Source of the DNA: Cerasibacillus quisquiliarum
Lineage (GTDB): Bacteria; Bacillota; Bacilli; Bacillales; Amphibacillaceae
NCBI RefSeq assembly: GCF_014202495.1
Contig: NZ_JACHHA010000001.1
Span: 232,005 to 296,004 of the forward strand
Length of the DNA stretch: 64,000 bases
Direction of reading: 5' to 3'
The notes below the pieces were generated by a model that made no database searches, was not told the DNA's origin, and was given only the letters and a program-made list of their open reading frames with translations. A program made the position numbers and the translations under genes. Shown one piece after another: positions 28,444 through 36,679 of the stretch. Position 1 is the stretch's first letter, and the number at the start of each line of letters is the position of its first letter.

Positions 28444-29886
28444 ATGGAGAAAGTTGTAGAGGACAGAACTCAAGTCACTGACCATGTGTTAGAATCCATT
28501 GCCGATTATGTTGTCAATAAGGAAATTACGAGTCAGATTGCTTTTGAAACAGCACGCTATGCATTAATGGATAGTTTAGGAGTTGCTTTTTTAGCCCTTC
28601 GTTATCCAGAATGTACGAAACATTTAGGACCGGTTGTGCCAGGAACAACGGTTCCAGTTGGTACGCGTGTGCCAGGAACATCTTTTTACTTAGATCCGAT
28701 TGAAGGTGCTTTTGATATCGGTACGCTTATTCGTTGGTTAGATTATAATGATACTTGGCTAGCAGCAGAATGGGGACACCCATCAGACAACTTTGGTGGA
28801 ATTTTAGCTGTAGCTGATTATGTGAGCCGTAAACGTGTTAGTGAAGGAAAAGAACCGTTAAAGATGAAAGATGTGTTAGAAGCAGCGATAAAAGCATATG
28901 AAATTCAAGGGGTACTTGCTTTAGATAATAGTTTAAATCGAGTTGGATTCGACCACGTTATGTTTGTTAAAATCGCTTCAGCAGCCGTTGTAACACATTT
29001 ACTTGGTGGAACAAAAGAAGAAGTTATTAATTGCTTATCTAATGCTTGGATAGATACAGGTGCCCTACGTACATATCGCCATGAGCCTAATACAGGATCC
29101 AGAAAATCATGGGCGGCTGGAGATGCGACGGCACGTGCTGTTCGCTTAGCTTTTAAAACATTAAAAGGAGAAATGGGATATAAAACAGCACTTACAGCTA
29201 AAGACTGGGGCTTTGAAGATGTTGTTATGGATGGGAAAGAAATAACATTAGCAATGGATTTAGATGCATACGTCATGGAAAACATCTTATTCAAAATATC
29301 TTATCCAGCTGAATTCCATGCACAAACAGCTTTAGAATGTGCCATTGAATTACATGATGCCGTTAAAGAACGGGTAGATGAAATTGAGAAAGTAACAATT
29401 ACAACCCATGAATCGGCTATCCGAATAATTGATAAAAAAGGACCACTTCACAATCCTGCAGATCGTGATCATTGTTTACAATATATTACAGCAGTTGGCT
29501 TATTATTTGGCAATGTAACAGCTGATAGTTATGAAGATGATTTTGCGAAAAACCCAATGATCGATGAATTACGCGATAAAATGGATGTAGTCGAAAATAA
29601 ACAGTATAGTAAAGATTATTTAGACCCTGAAAAACGTTCAATTGCAAATGCTGTACAAGTTTTCTTCAAAGATGGCACAACAACTGAATTAGTTGAACGC
29701 GAATATCCGATTGGTCATCGTCGAAGAAGAGATGAAGGGATTCCTTTATTGATTGAGAAGTTTATAGAAAATGTCAAAACCCGTTTTCCAGAAAAACAAG
29801 CGAAACAGATTTTCGATGTGTTAAATGATCATGATAAGTTAATGGAAACGGATGTTAACGCATTTATGGATTTAATGGTTATTTAA
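28444..29886 (+). CDS. prpD: 2-methylcitrate dehydratase PrpD (MmgE-like)
   Basis: A 480-residue MmgE/PrpD-family enzyme dehydrating 2-methylcitrate in propionate breakdown. [24 protein letters not shown] near the start, [21 protein letters not shown] at about residue 97 (acid/base Asp and His region) and [13 protein letters not shown] are conserved. Length matches (about 470-485). Two ATGs adjoin; the second (28444) is better spaced from GGAGG. It is the first gene of prpD-prpB-gntR. A methylcitrate synthase gene is not beside it, so that enzyme must come from elsewhere. Confidence 0.95.
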   Translation: MEKVVEDRTQVTDHVLESIADYVVNKEITSQIAFETARYALMDSLGVAFLALRYPECTKHLGPVVPGTTVPVGTRVPGTSFYLDPIEGAFDIGTLIRWLDYNDTWLAAEWGHPSDNFGGILAVADYVSRKRVSEGKEPLKMKDVLEAAIKAYEIQGVLALDNSLNRVGFDHVMFVKIASAAVVTHLLGGTKEEVINCLSNAWIDTGALRTYRHEPNTGSRKSWAAGDATARAVRLAFKTLKGEMGYKTALTAKDWGFEDVVMDGKEITLAMDLDAYVMENILFKISYPAEFHAQTALECAIELHDAVKERVDEIEKVTITTHESAIRIIDKKGPLHNPADRDHCLQYITAVGLLFGNVTADSYEDDFAKNPMIDELRDKMDVVENKQYSKDYLDPEKRSIANAVQVFFKDGTTTELVEREYPIGHRRRRDEGIPLLIEKFIENVKTRFPEKQAKQIFDVLNDHDKLMETDVNAFMDLMVI

Positions 29887-29960
29887 ATTTAGTAAAAATG
29901 TCTCTTCATGTGTTAAAACGAAGAGACATTTCCATTTGTTTAAAGGAGGAGCAAAAAAAG

Positions 29961-30875
29961 ATGACATGGTTAACAAGTCAACCGAAAACACAAGAGCAAT
30001 TAAGTATTGAATTTAGACAACTCGTTGAACAAGATAACATACTAAAAATTATAGGTGCACACGATGCGATGGCAGGTTTAGTCGCTAGAAAGGTCGGTTT
30101 TCAAGCGTTATATTTATCTGGTGGTGCATTTACTGCAAGCTTAGGTATCCCCGATATTGGATTATTGAACTCAACAGAAGTGGCAGAGCGTGCCCGTGAA
30201 ATTGTGCGTGCAACTAATCTTCCTATATTAGTTGATGCTGATCATGGTTTTGGTGGACCATTAAATGTTGCTCGGACTGTGCGAGAATTAGTTGAGGCTA
30301 AAGTAGCTGCTGTGCAAATTGAAGACCAAAAAATACCGAAAAAATGTGGTCATTTAAACGGTAAACAGCTTATTTCCACAGAGGAGATGGTCGAAAAAAT
30401 AAAAATGGCTAAACAAGTGTCACCTACTTTATACGTTCTTGCTCGTACAGATGCTGGAAGTGTAGAGGGTTTAGATAAAGCAATTGAACGTGCCAAGGCT
30501 TATGTTGAAGCAGGCGCTGATGCTATTTTCCCTGAGGCGATGCAGTCGAAGGAAGATTTTAGAGCATTTTCTAAAGCAATTGATGCGCCGTTACTTGCTA
30601 ATATGACAGAATTTGGTCGTACACCGTATTATACGGCAGATGAATTTTCGGAATTAGGGTATCAAATGGTACTTTATCCAGTTACTTCTTTACGTGCTGC
30701 TGCTAAGGCATATGAACGCATCTTTACAGAAATATTCGAAACAGGAACACAAAAAGATGTTTTAAACGACATGCAAACACGAGAAGAATTGTACAATATC
30801 ATTGATTATTTCGAATATGAGGCACTTGATGAAACAATTGCTAAAACGGTTATCCCGACTTTGGAGCATAAATAA
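29961..30875 (+). CDS. prpB: 2-methylisocitrate lyase PrpB
   Basis: A 304-residue enzyme of the isocitrate lyase/PEP mutase superfamily, splitting 2-methylisocitrate into pyruvate and succinate. The fold markers are visible: GAHDAMAGLVARKVGF, SGGAFTASLGIPD, DADHGFGG (magnesium binding), the catalytic loop KKCGHLNGKQL, and ARTDA. Length equals Bacillus PrpB/YqiQ (about 301). The start at 29961 has AAAGGAGGAG 7-8 bases upstream; the frame extends 21 codons further but starts poorly. It is co-transcribed with prpD. Confidence 0.96.
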   Translation: MTWLTSQPKTQEQLSIEFRQLVEQDNILKIIGAHDAMAGLVARKVGFQALYLSGGAFTASLGIPDIGLLNSTEVAERAREIVRATNLPILVDADHGFGGPLNVARTVRELVEAKVAAVQIEDQKIPKKCGHLNGKQLISTEEMVEKIKMAKQVSPTLYVLARTDAGSVEGLDKAIERAKAYVEAGADAIFPEAMQSKEDFRAFSKAIDAPLLANMTEFGRTPYYTADEFSELGYQMVLYPVTSLRAAAKAYERIFTEIFETGTQKDVLNDMQTREELYNIIDYFEYEALDETIAKTVIPTLEHK

Positions 30876-30947
30876 AGCATAAAGATGTTATCATAAAGCT
30901 TTTCGTGTAAAATAGTAGGGAGTAGTTATATAGAAAGAGGAAGATGT

Positions 30948-31640
30948 ATGGTTCATTTTAATCGCCGCGCATCAGCGAGTGATGTCGCATATCAACATAT
31001 TAAAGAAAAAATTATTAAATTAGAATATGCTCCGAATACACATTTAGTAGAGGAATTATTATCGAAAGAAGTTGAAGTAAGTCGAACACCGTTAAGGCAA
31101 GCTTTATATCGTCTTGAACTTGAGCGATTAGTTATTAAACAGCCGAATGGTAGAATGATTGTTGCCCCCATCACCATTAAAGAAGCGGAAAATGTTTTCA
31201 AGGTGCGTGAAGTGCTAGAAGGTCTTGTCGCAAAAGATGCCACTTATAAGTTAACAGAACGTGATTTTCATGCGTTAGAAGATGTTCTTGTATTAATGGA
31301 AGCTGCGGCAAAATCGAAGCGAAAAGAAGACTTGGTTAAATACGGAGCAGAATTTCATAAAATATTACAAAAGGCGAGTGCTAATGATGTCGCTATCCAT
31401 TTTCTCAATCAATTAGAAAGTCGAATTGCAAGATATCGTCGCATTAGTAGTTATGCTAATCCAAGTTATGAGCCAGAAGTAGTTTTACAAGAACATCGGA
31501 AAATATTGACATTACTCCAGGCAAAACAGACAGAGAATGTTGAAGAAGCGATGCGCGCACATATTAGAAGAAGTCTTCGTTCAACGGTTGAAACGCTCGA
31601 ACTTCATGCTGAAAATGAGCTTTCAGAATTTGAATCCTAA
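30948..31640 (+). CDS. GntR family regulator (FadR subfamily)
   Basis: A 230-residue repressor-type protein. Residues about 10-75 form a winged helix (ASDVAYQHIKEKIIKLEY, SKEVEVSRTPLRQALYRLELERLV). Residues 85-220 are an all-helical FCD effector domain with VFKVREVLEG, EFHKIL and a C-terminal HRKIL...AHIRRSL metal/ligand motif. It is the last gene of the prp operon, so it probably controls prpDB in response to a methylcitrate-cycle intermediate. Candidate GTATAC operators lie at the prpD and dpaL promoters. Confidence 0.92.
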   Translation: MVHFNRRASASDVAYQHIKEKIIKLEYAPNTHLVEELLSKEVEVSRTPLRQALYRLELERLVIKQPNGRMIVAPITIKEAENVFKVREVLEGLVAKDATYKLTERDFHALEDVLVLMEAAAKSKRKEDLVKYGAEFHKILQKASANDVAIHFLNQLESRIARYRRISSYANPSYEPEVVLQEHRKILTLLQAKQTENVEEAMRAHIRRSLRSTVETLELHAENELSEFES

Positions 31641-31646
31641 TTGCAG

Positions 31647-31696
31647 AAAAGATGTTTTTTCGTTAAAATTTAGAAAACGGAAGAACATCTTTTTTA
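31647..31696 (+). terminator. Intrinsic terminator of the prp operon
   Basis: AAAAGATGTTTTTTCGTT faces AACGGAAGAACATCTTTT around a 9-10 base loop and is followed by T and AT-rich sequence. Confidence 0.88.
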
Positions 31697-31969
31697 TTTA
31701 TTATTTAGAAGCGACTAAGCATATAAGGGATAAGCCATATATATTTAGGTAAAAATCAATGTATACATTTAGATTTATTCGGGTATACGTTTTGTATGGT
31801 TATTCTGGATGATGATTGGAGTCTTCCTATATGAAATTATTTCTTAAGTCTAAATACGTTCGTTCTTCTTATAAGAGTCGCTTTTCTTATGTTTTAAGTC
31901 AGTTATTGATCTCGTCAAATGGCATATGGAAAGGTAAGATTAAACTTTTGTATAAGGAGGAATTTTAAA
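31697..31969. other. Leader/promoter region of dpaL
   Basis: AT-rich DNA between the prp terminator and dpaL. It contains a palindromic GTATAC element at 31758 and a second GTATAC at 31783. No gene and no recognisable aptamer. Confidence 0.45.
31758..31769. promoter_or_regulatory. Candidate GntR operator upstream of dpaL
   Basis: AATGTATACATT is a perfect 12-bp palindrome with the same TGTATACA centre as the prpD operator; another GTATAC follows at 31783-31788. The GntR gene lies immediately upstream. Confidence 0.45.
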
Positions 31970-33151
31970 TTGAAATGGATAGATAATAAACATCGAGTTC
32001 GGAAGTATTTAGGAAATCATTCTGACATTGTACGAGTGAGTCAGCTCGTTAAGCGTTATCATGAGACGATACCTAAATATGTCGCAACACCACTTTATCG
32101 ACTTAATCAGTTAAGTGAACATTTCGGAGTAGGAAATATTTTTTTAAAAGATGAGTCATCACGCTTTAATTTACAAGCTTTTAAAGTACTGGGGGCAACT
32201 TATGCGATTGGAAAATATATTGCTGAACGGATAGACGAGGATTTCCAACAAATGACATTTGAAAAAATACGTCAGGCTAAAGACATAATAGGAGAATTGA
32301 CATTTATTTCTGCGACAGATGGTAATCATGGGCGCGGTGTAGCATGGGCTGCTAAGCAATTGGGACATCGAGCAATCATTTATTTACCAAAAGGAGCATC
32401 ACATTTAAGAGTCAATCATATAAGACGATTAGGTGCAGAAGCATACGTAACAGATATGAATTATGATGAAACGGTTGAATATTGTGCAAAACGCGCAGAA
32501 GAAAATAATTGGGTATTCGTTCAAGATACGGCTTCATTCGGTTATGAAAAGCTTCCGCGATGGATTATGGAAGGCTATCGGACGATTGCTGTGGAAATTG
32601 TCGATTCACTAGGCGACAAGCGACCGACTCATATTTTCTTACAGGCTGGTGTGGGATCATTTGCTGCTTCGATGGTGCAGTTTTTCCTTGAATATTATGG
32701 TGACGACGAGTTAAAAATTATTCTCGTTGAACCGCATGCTGCGAATTGCTTTTACCAATCGGCATGTCATCAGGATGGAGAAGCGCAAATCGTGACAGGT
32801 GATTTACTGACGATTATGGATGGTTTATCATGTGGTAAACCGAATCCAGTCGCCTGGAATGTATTAAAAGACACGGTTGATTATTTTATTTCGGCTCCTG
32901 ATGAAATTGCTGCACAAGGTATGCGTATATTAGGACAGCCTCTTGATAAAGATCCAAGAATTATTGCAGGTGAATCAGGTGCTGCTCCATTTGGTGCCTT
33001 TACTGAAATCATTCGTAATGATAAATATGTATCTTTACGTGAACAATTATCCCTCAATATAGAAGCAAATATATTATTCATAAATACAGAAGGAAATACC
33101 GATCCTGTTCAATACGAACGGATTACTTGGGATGGTATGTTTTCTATGTAA
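31970..33151 (+). CDS. dpaL: Diaminopropionate ammonia-lyase
   Basis: A 393-residue fold-type II PLP enzyme converting 2,3-diaminopropionate to pyruvate and two ammonia. The PLP lysine is in FNLQAFKVLGA, preceded by IFLKDESSRF, a phrase characteristic of DpaL (YgeX). SATDGNHGRGVAWAA and LQAGVGSFAASM (phosphate loop) follow, and ESGAAPFGA lies near the C-terminus. TTG at 31970 has AAGGAGG 9 bases upstream; the frame extends 17 more codons without a start signal. It stands after the GntR gene, possibly in the same regulon. Confidence 0.92.
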   Translation: MKWIDNKHRVRKYLGNHSDIVRVSQLVKRYHETIPKYVATPLYRLNQLSEHFGVGNIFLKDESSRFNLQAFKVLGATYAIGKYIAERIDEDFQQMTFEKIRQAKDIIGELTFISATDGNHGRGVAWAAKQLGHRAIIYLPKGASHLRVNHIRRLGAEAYVTDMNYDETVEYCAKRAEENNWVFVQDTASFGYEKLPRWIMEGYRTIAVEIVDSLGDKRPTHIFLQAGVGSFAASMVQFFLEYYGDDELKIILVEPHAANCFYQSACHQDGEAQIVTGDLLTIMDGLSCGKPNPVAWNVLKDTVDYFISAPDEIAAQGMRILGQPLDKDPRIIAGESGAAPFGAFTEIIRNDKYVSLREQLSLNIEANILFINTEGNTDPVQYERITWDGMFSM

Positions 33152-33258
33152 ATGATATATGCTAAAAAAGATTCTCGGGCAAAATAATTGATTTTCACAT
33201 ATGTTTTCATGCATTATATACCTGTAAGGGTATTTAAAAATAATGGAGGTCTTTTAAA

Positions 33259-33630
33259 ATGAGCCAAACAGATTTATTAATTACATTAACAGCACATGAA
33301 AGAGATGCCAATAATGTGACGATTGCATTTACAATGGGAGTAAAGGCTTTAGAACAAGGTCATTCCGTAGAAATTTTATTATTATCTGATGCTGTTCATT
33401 TAGCAGCAGACGGATATGCAGATAAAATTGATATCGGCGAACCGTTCTTGCCAGTTAAAGAGTTACTACCTGCATATTTATCCAAAGGCGGTAAGTTAAA
33501 AGTATGCTCTTCTTGTATGGAACATAACGATGTATCAAAAGATAGCTTATTAAAAGAAGCAGAAGTTGTAAAAGCTGATTATGTCATTGAAGCAATTATG
33601 AACGCTAAGAAATCACTTCAATTAAACTAA
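33259..33630 (+). CDS. DsrE-family protein
   Basis: A 123-residue small cytoplasmic protein of the DsrE/DsrF fold, used in sulfur relay and related chemistry. LLITLTAHERDANNVTIAFTMGVKALEQGHSVEILLLSDAV is the characteristic first half. Two cysteines occur close together in KVCSSCMEHND, placed where DsrE proteins carry a reactive cysteine. TGGAGG is 8-9 bases before ATG. It is monocistronic with a terminator. Whether it carries sulfur cannot be told from sequence. Confidence 0.82.
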   Translation: MSQTDLLITLTAHERDANNVTIAFTMGVKALEQGHSVEILLLSDAVHLAADGYADKIDIGEPFLPVKELLPAYLSKGGKLKVCSSCMEHNDVSKDSLLKEAEVVKADYVIEAIMNAKKSLQLN

Positions 33631-33639
33631 TAATTTCTA

Positions 33640-33669
33640 AAAACCTTCTCTAAATGGGAAGGTTTTTTT
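33640..33669 (+). terminator. Intrinsic terminator after the DsrE gene
   Basis: AAAACCTTC faces GAAGGTTTT around a 7-base loop, followed by T residues, 9 bases past the stop codon. Confidence 0.9.
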
Positions 33670-33755
33670 ATTTAAAACACTTGACGAGTTTCACCAAAAC
33701 CATATAAGTTGTATATGAGCAAAACTTTTATATTAAAGAAAGAATGAGGGAAAAC

Positions 33756-34394
33756 ATGTCAGTATTTAAATTACCAAGCTTACCTTATGATTTAGAAGCT
33801 TTAGAACCTTATATAGATGCTAGGACGTTAGCGATACATCATGGAAAGCATCACGCAACATATGTTAATCATTTAAATAAAGCATTAGAGGGTTACGAAG
33901 ATTTACAGGAAAAATCATTAGAACAACTTTTGGGAAATTTGGACCTTATTCCTGAGAAAATTCGAACTCAAGTGAGAAATAATGGTGGTGGAACATATAG
34001 TCACGCATTATTTTGGGAAGTGATGTCTCCTAATGGTGGTGGTGAGCCAACTCATGATATAGCTAAAGAAATCGATAAGTATTTTGGTAATTTCACGAAT
34101 TTTCAAAATGAATTATCGAATGCTGCTATTTCAAGATTTGGTAGTGGCTATGGTTGGTTAGTTATAGATCAAGAAGGTACACTATCTGTTATGAGTACTG
34201 CTAATCAAGATACACCTTTGTCTGTTGGCAAAAAGCCACTGTTAGTCATTGATGTATGGGAACATGCATATTACTTAAAATACCAAAACCGTCGCCCAGA
34301 ATTCGTTGAAAACTGGTGGCATACGGTAAATTGGGAAAAGGTTAATGAACTGTTTTTAAACGCAAAAAGATCAAAAGCGTTTAAAATATATTAG
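33756..34394 (+). CDS. sodA: Superoxide dismutase (Mn/Fe type)
   Basis: A 212-residue cytoplasmic superoxide dismutase. The four metal ligands can be placed: His28 in AIHHGKHH, His83 in TYSHALFW, and Asp166 and His170 in DVWEHAYYLKYQ. NQDTPL carries the glutamine typical of Mn enzymes. It is slightly longer than usual (about 202) because of a C-terminal tail, LNAKRSKAFKIY. ATG at 33756 follows GAGGG; a start four codons upstream lacks a site. It is monocistronic. Mn preference is likely but not certain. Confidence 0.96.
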   Translation: MSVFKLPSLPYDLEALEPYIDARTLAIHHGKHHATYVNHLNKALEGYEDLQEKSLEQLLGNLDLIPEKIRTQVRNNGGGTYSHALFWEVMSPNGGGEPTHDIAKEIDKYFGNFTNFQNELSNAAISRFGSGYGWLVIDQEGTLSVMSTANQDTPLSVGKKPLLVIDVWEHAYYLKYQNRRPEFVENWWHTVNWEKVNELFLNAKRSKAFKIY

Positions 34395-34410
34395 GTTATT
34401 CAAATGCCAT

Positions 34411-34446
34411 AAATCTCCTGGGGTGGTAGCCAGGAGATTTTTTTAT
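34411..34446 (+). terminator. Intrinsic terminator after sodA
   Basis: AAATCTCCTGG faces CCAGGAGATTT around an 8-base loop, then seven T. Confidence 0.95.
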
Positions 34447-34447
34447 A

Positions 34448-34488
34448 AAAAAAGATTGTTCCACTATAAAAAGGAACAATCTTTTTAT
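34448..34488 (-). terminator. Intrinsic terminator after proline dehydrogenase
   Basis: AAAAAGATTGTTCC pairs with GGAACAATCTTTTT around a 10-base loop. It lies 11 bases beyond the stop of the minus-strand gene, with T on both strands. Confidence 0.92.
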
Positions 34489-34498
34489 TTAATCTCAA

Positions 34499-35488
34499 TT
34501 AGTCTTCTTTCTTTTTGCTCTTTTTCGTTAATCTGCCGAGTAAGAACGCACCTGCTGCGACACCAAGAATTGTATTTGTCTTTTTATTAAATACTTGTTT
34601 CGTTACGAGACTCAGGTTTTGTGGTCGTTCAGCTAGGCGACGCATAAAGTAACCGTACCAATCTTCACCAAATGGCACGTACGTACAGAATTTATAACCT
34701 TCATTGGCTAACTCTATTTGTAAATCTTTACGGAAACCATAGAGCATTTGGAATTCAAATTTGTCATTCGAAATGTTGTTTTCTTTAACGAATTTCTTCA
34801 CATAATCGATAACATGATGATCATGTGTGGCGATAGATGTGAATTTACCATTTAATAAATGATATTCAATAAGTTTTAAAAAGTTTGCATCGATATCTGC
34901 TTTATCTTGGTAGGCGACCGTTTCAGATTCTTTATAAGCGCCTTTAACGATACGTAAACGATAATCTTTATATTTTTGAATATTATCAACAGATTCAAAG
35001 AAGTAAGCTTGAATAACAGTCCCAATGTTATCATATTCTTTAGAAAGTTCGTCTAACAAGTCAAATGATGGTTGTAAATGGTCGTAATCTTCCATATCCA
35101 TATTAACAAAGATGTCATATGATTTTGCTTTTTCCATTATTTCTTTTAAGTTGGCTAAGCAAAAATCATAATCAATGTCTAAACCAAGTTGTGTCGGCTT
35201 TAATGAAATATGAGCATCGACCTCATGCTCATGGATGGCTTCAATCACACGAAGGATTTCTTCTTTCGCTTGAGTTGCCTCCTCTTTTTCAAATACAAAT
35301 TCACCTAGGTTGTCAATTGTACATGAAATACCGTGCTGATTCAGCTTTTTAATACTTTCTATCATTTCTGGTATGTTTGTACCGGCAACAACAGACTGTG
35401 CTCCTAATTTAAGCCCCCAACGTCTAGCTCCTTTGTTCAACATTTGATTTTCTGATAAATACAGAAAGAAATTTTTAATCCAACTCAT
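34499..35488 (-). CDS. putB: Proline dehydrogenase
   Basis: A 329-residue monofunctional FAD enzyme oxidising proline to pyrroline-5-carboxylate. The barrel motifs are present: SLKPTQLGLDID, NMDMEDYDH, RLRIVKGAYKESE (FAD and substrate), ATHDH, FQMLYGFR and YVPFGEDWYGYFMRRLAERPQN. It is about 25 residues longer than B. subtilis PutB. The extra C-terminus has a short hydrophobic run (ILGVAAGAFLLG) and a lysine-rich end, perhaps a membrane association. ATG 35488 follows GGAGG. No P5C dehydrogenase is beside it. Confidence 0.95.
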   Translation of the reverse strand: MSWIKNFFLYLSENQMLNKGARRWGLKLGAQSVVAGTNIPEMIESIKKLNQHGISCTIDNLGEFVFEKEEATQAKEEILRVIEAIHEHEVDAHISLKPTQLGLDIDYDFCLANLKEIMEKAKSYDIFVNMDMEDYDHLQPSFDLLDELSKEYDNIGTVIQAYFFESVDNIQKYKDYRLRIVKGAYKESETVAYQDKADIDANFLKLIEYHLLNGKFTSIATHDHHVIDYVKKFVKENNISNDKFEFQMLYGFRKDLQIELANEGYKFCTYVPFGEDWYGYFMRRLAERPQNLSLVTKQVFNKKTNTILGVAAGAFLLGRLTKKSKKKED

Positions 35489-35776
35489 TTAACTTACCTC
35501 CAAATTTGCTATAATGTTTATGATTCATGATGTTCTATAAGGTGAAATGCCTTTCTTTGTTCATAAAAAAAGAAAAGGTTTTCAAAATGAATAAAAGAAA
35601 AAATAAAATGAGTTATTGAAAAATACAATCTGAATCATTTAAGACAACATATATATTATAATGGAACCATAATGAAAAAGCTATGAAAAAAAAGCGAAAA
35701 TTATTTGTCAGATGTCACTATATTTAGTGGGAATGTCATATTATTTAGCAAATTATTGTCTGAAAGGGTGCAAGGT

Positions 35777-36667
35777 ATGATGAATAAGAAAAATCGTGTT
35801 TGTGTCGTTGGCAGTATTAATATGGATGTTGTCACGACGACTAGGAAAATGCCAAAGCAAGGTGAAACAGTCTTAGGAAAAGATTTTAGAACATATCCTG
35901 GTGGAAAAGGTGCAAATCAAGCTGTAGCAGCTTCTAGGTTAGGATCAGATGTTACACTCATTGGAGCTGTTGGAGATGATGTTTTCGGTCATGATTTGCT
36001 GACACATTTAAGTGAAGAAGGTATACGTACTGAAGGAATTACAGTCATACCTAACGTTCCTACAGGTGTTGCGAATATTATTTTAACTAATAACGACAAC
36101 CGTATCATTGTCGCACCAGGAGCAAACCATCATGTGACACCAGAGGTCGTTAAACAACATCGGAAATTGATTGAACAAAGTGATGTCGTTCTTTTACAAC
36201 TAGAAATTCCTCTCGAAACGATTGCTTATACAGTCGATTTAGCGTATGAGTTGGGGAACGATATTATATTAAACCCTGCACCGTTTCAGACTTTGCCAGA
36301 GCATATTTTACGTAAAGTAACTTATTTAACACCGAATGAAACGGAAGCAGAAGCGATGGGTTTGACAAAACTTGATATCGATATAAAACATAAAATTGTT
36401 ATGACATTAGGTGAACGCGGCGTACATTTTATGAAAGATGATATGATGATTCCTGCCTTCTCTGTACCAGTTGTTGATACAACAGGTGCAGGTGATACAT
36501 TTAATGGTGCTTTTGCTCATCAATTAGCAAATAAGCAACCGATTGAACAAATCATTAGAAGGGCTAATGCAGCTTCGGCACTTTCAGTCACAAAGATGGG
36601 GGCTCAAGGCGGTATGCCGACAGCACTTGAAGTGGAACAATTTCTAACAATGTACCCTAAGTCTTAG
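35777..36667 (+). CDS. rbsK: Ribokinase (PfkB family)
   Basis: A 296-residue sugar kinase, probably phosphorylating ribose to ribose-5-phosphate. SINMDVVT at the N-terminus, PGGKGANQAVAASRLG (substrate motif), LNPAPFQ, TPNETEAEAMG and the PfkB signature DTTGAGDTFNGAF with catalytic Asp are all seen. Two ATGs adjoin (35777 and 35780), with AAAGGGTG just before; upstream codons are ignored. No ribose transporter or rbs operon is near. It is 12 bases upstream of an unrelated surface-protein gene and probably co-transcribed with it. Confidence 0.92.
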   Translation: MMNKKNRVCVVGSINMDVVTTTRKMPKQGETVLGKDFRTYPGGKGANQAVAASRLGSDVTLIGAVGDDVFGHDLLTHLSEEGIRTEGITVIPNVPTGVANIILTNNDNRIIVAPGANHHVTPEVVKQHRKLIEQSDVVLLQLEIPLETIAYTVDLAYELGNDIILNPAPFQTLPEHILRKVTYLTPNETEAEAMGLTKLDIDIKHKIVMTLGERGVHFMKDDMMIPAFSVPVVDTTGAGDTFNGAFAHQLANKQPIEQIIRRANAASALSVTKMGAQGGMPTALEVEQFLTMYPKS

Positions 36668-36679
36668 GAGGTCTATCCA

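Noticed and set aside
31697-31969. Riboswitch ahead of dpaL
   Set aside because: Only palindromic GTATAC elements are seen; no aptamer class matches and no terminator precedes the gene.
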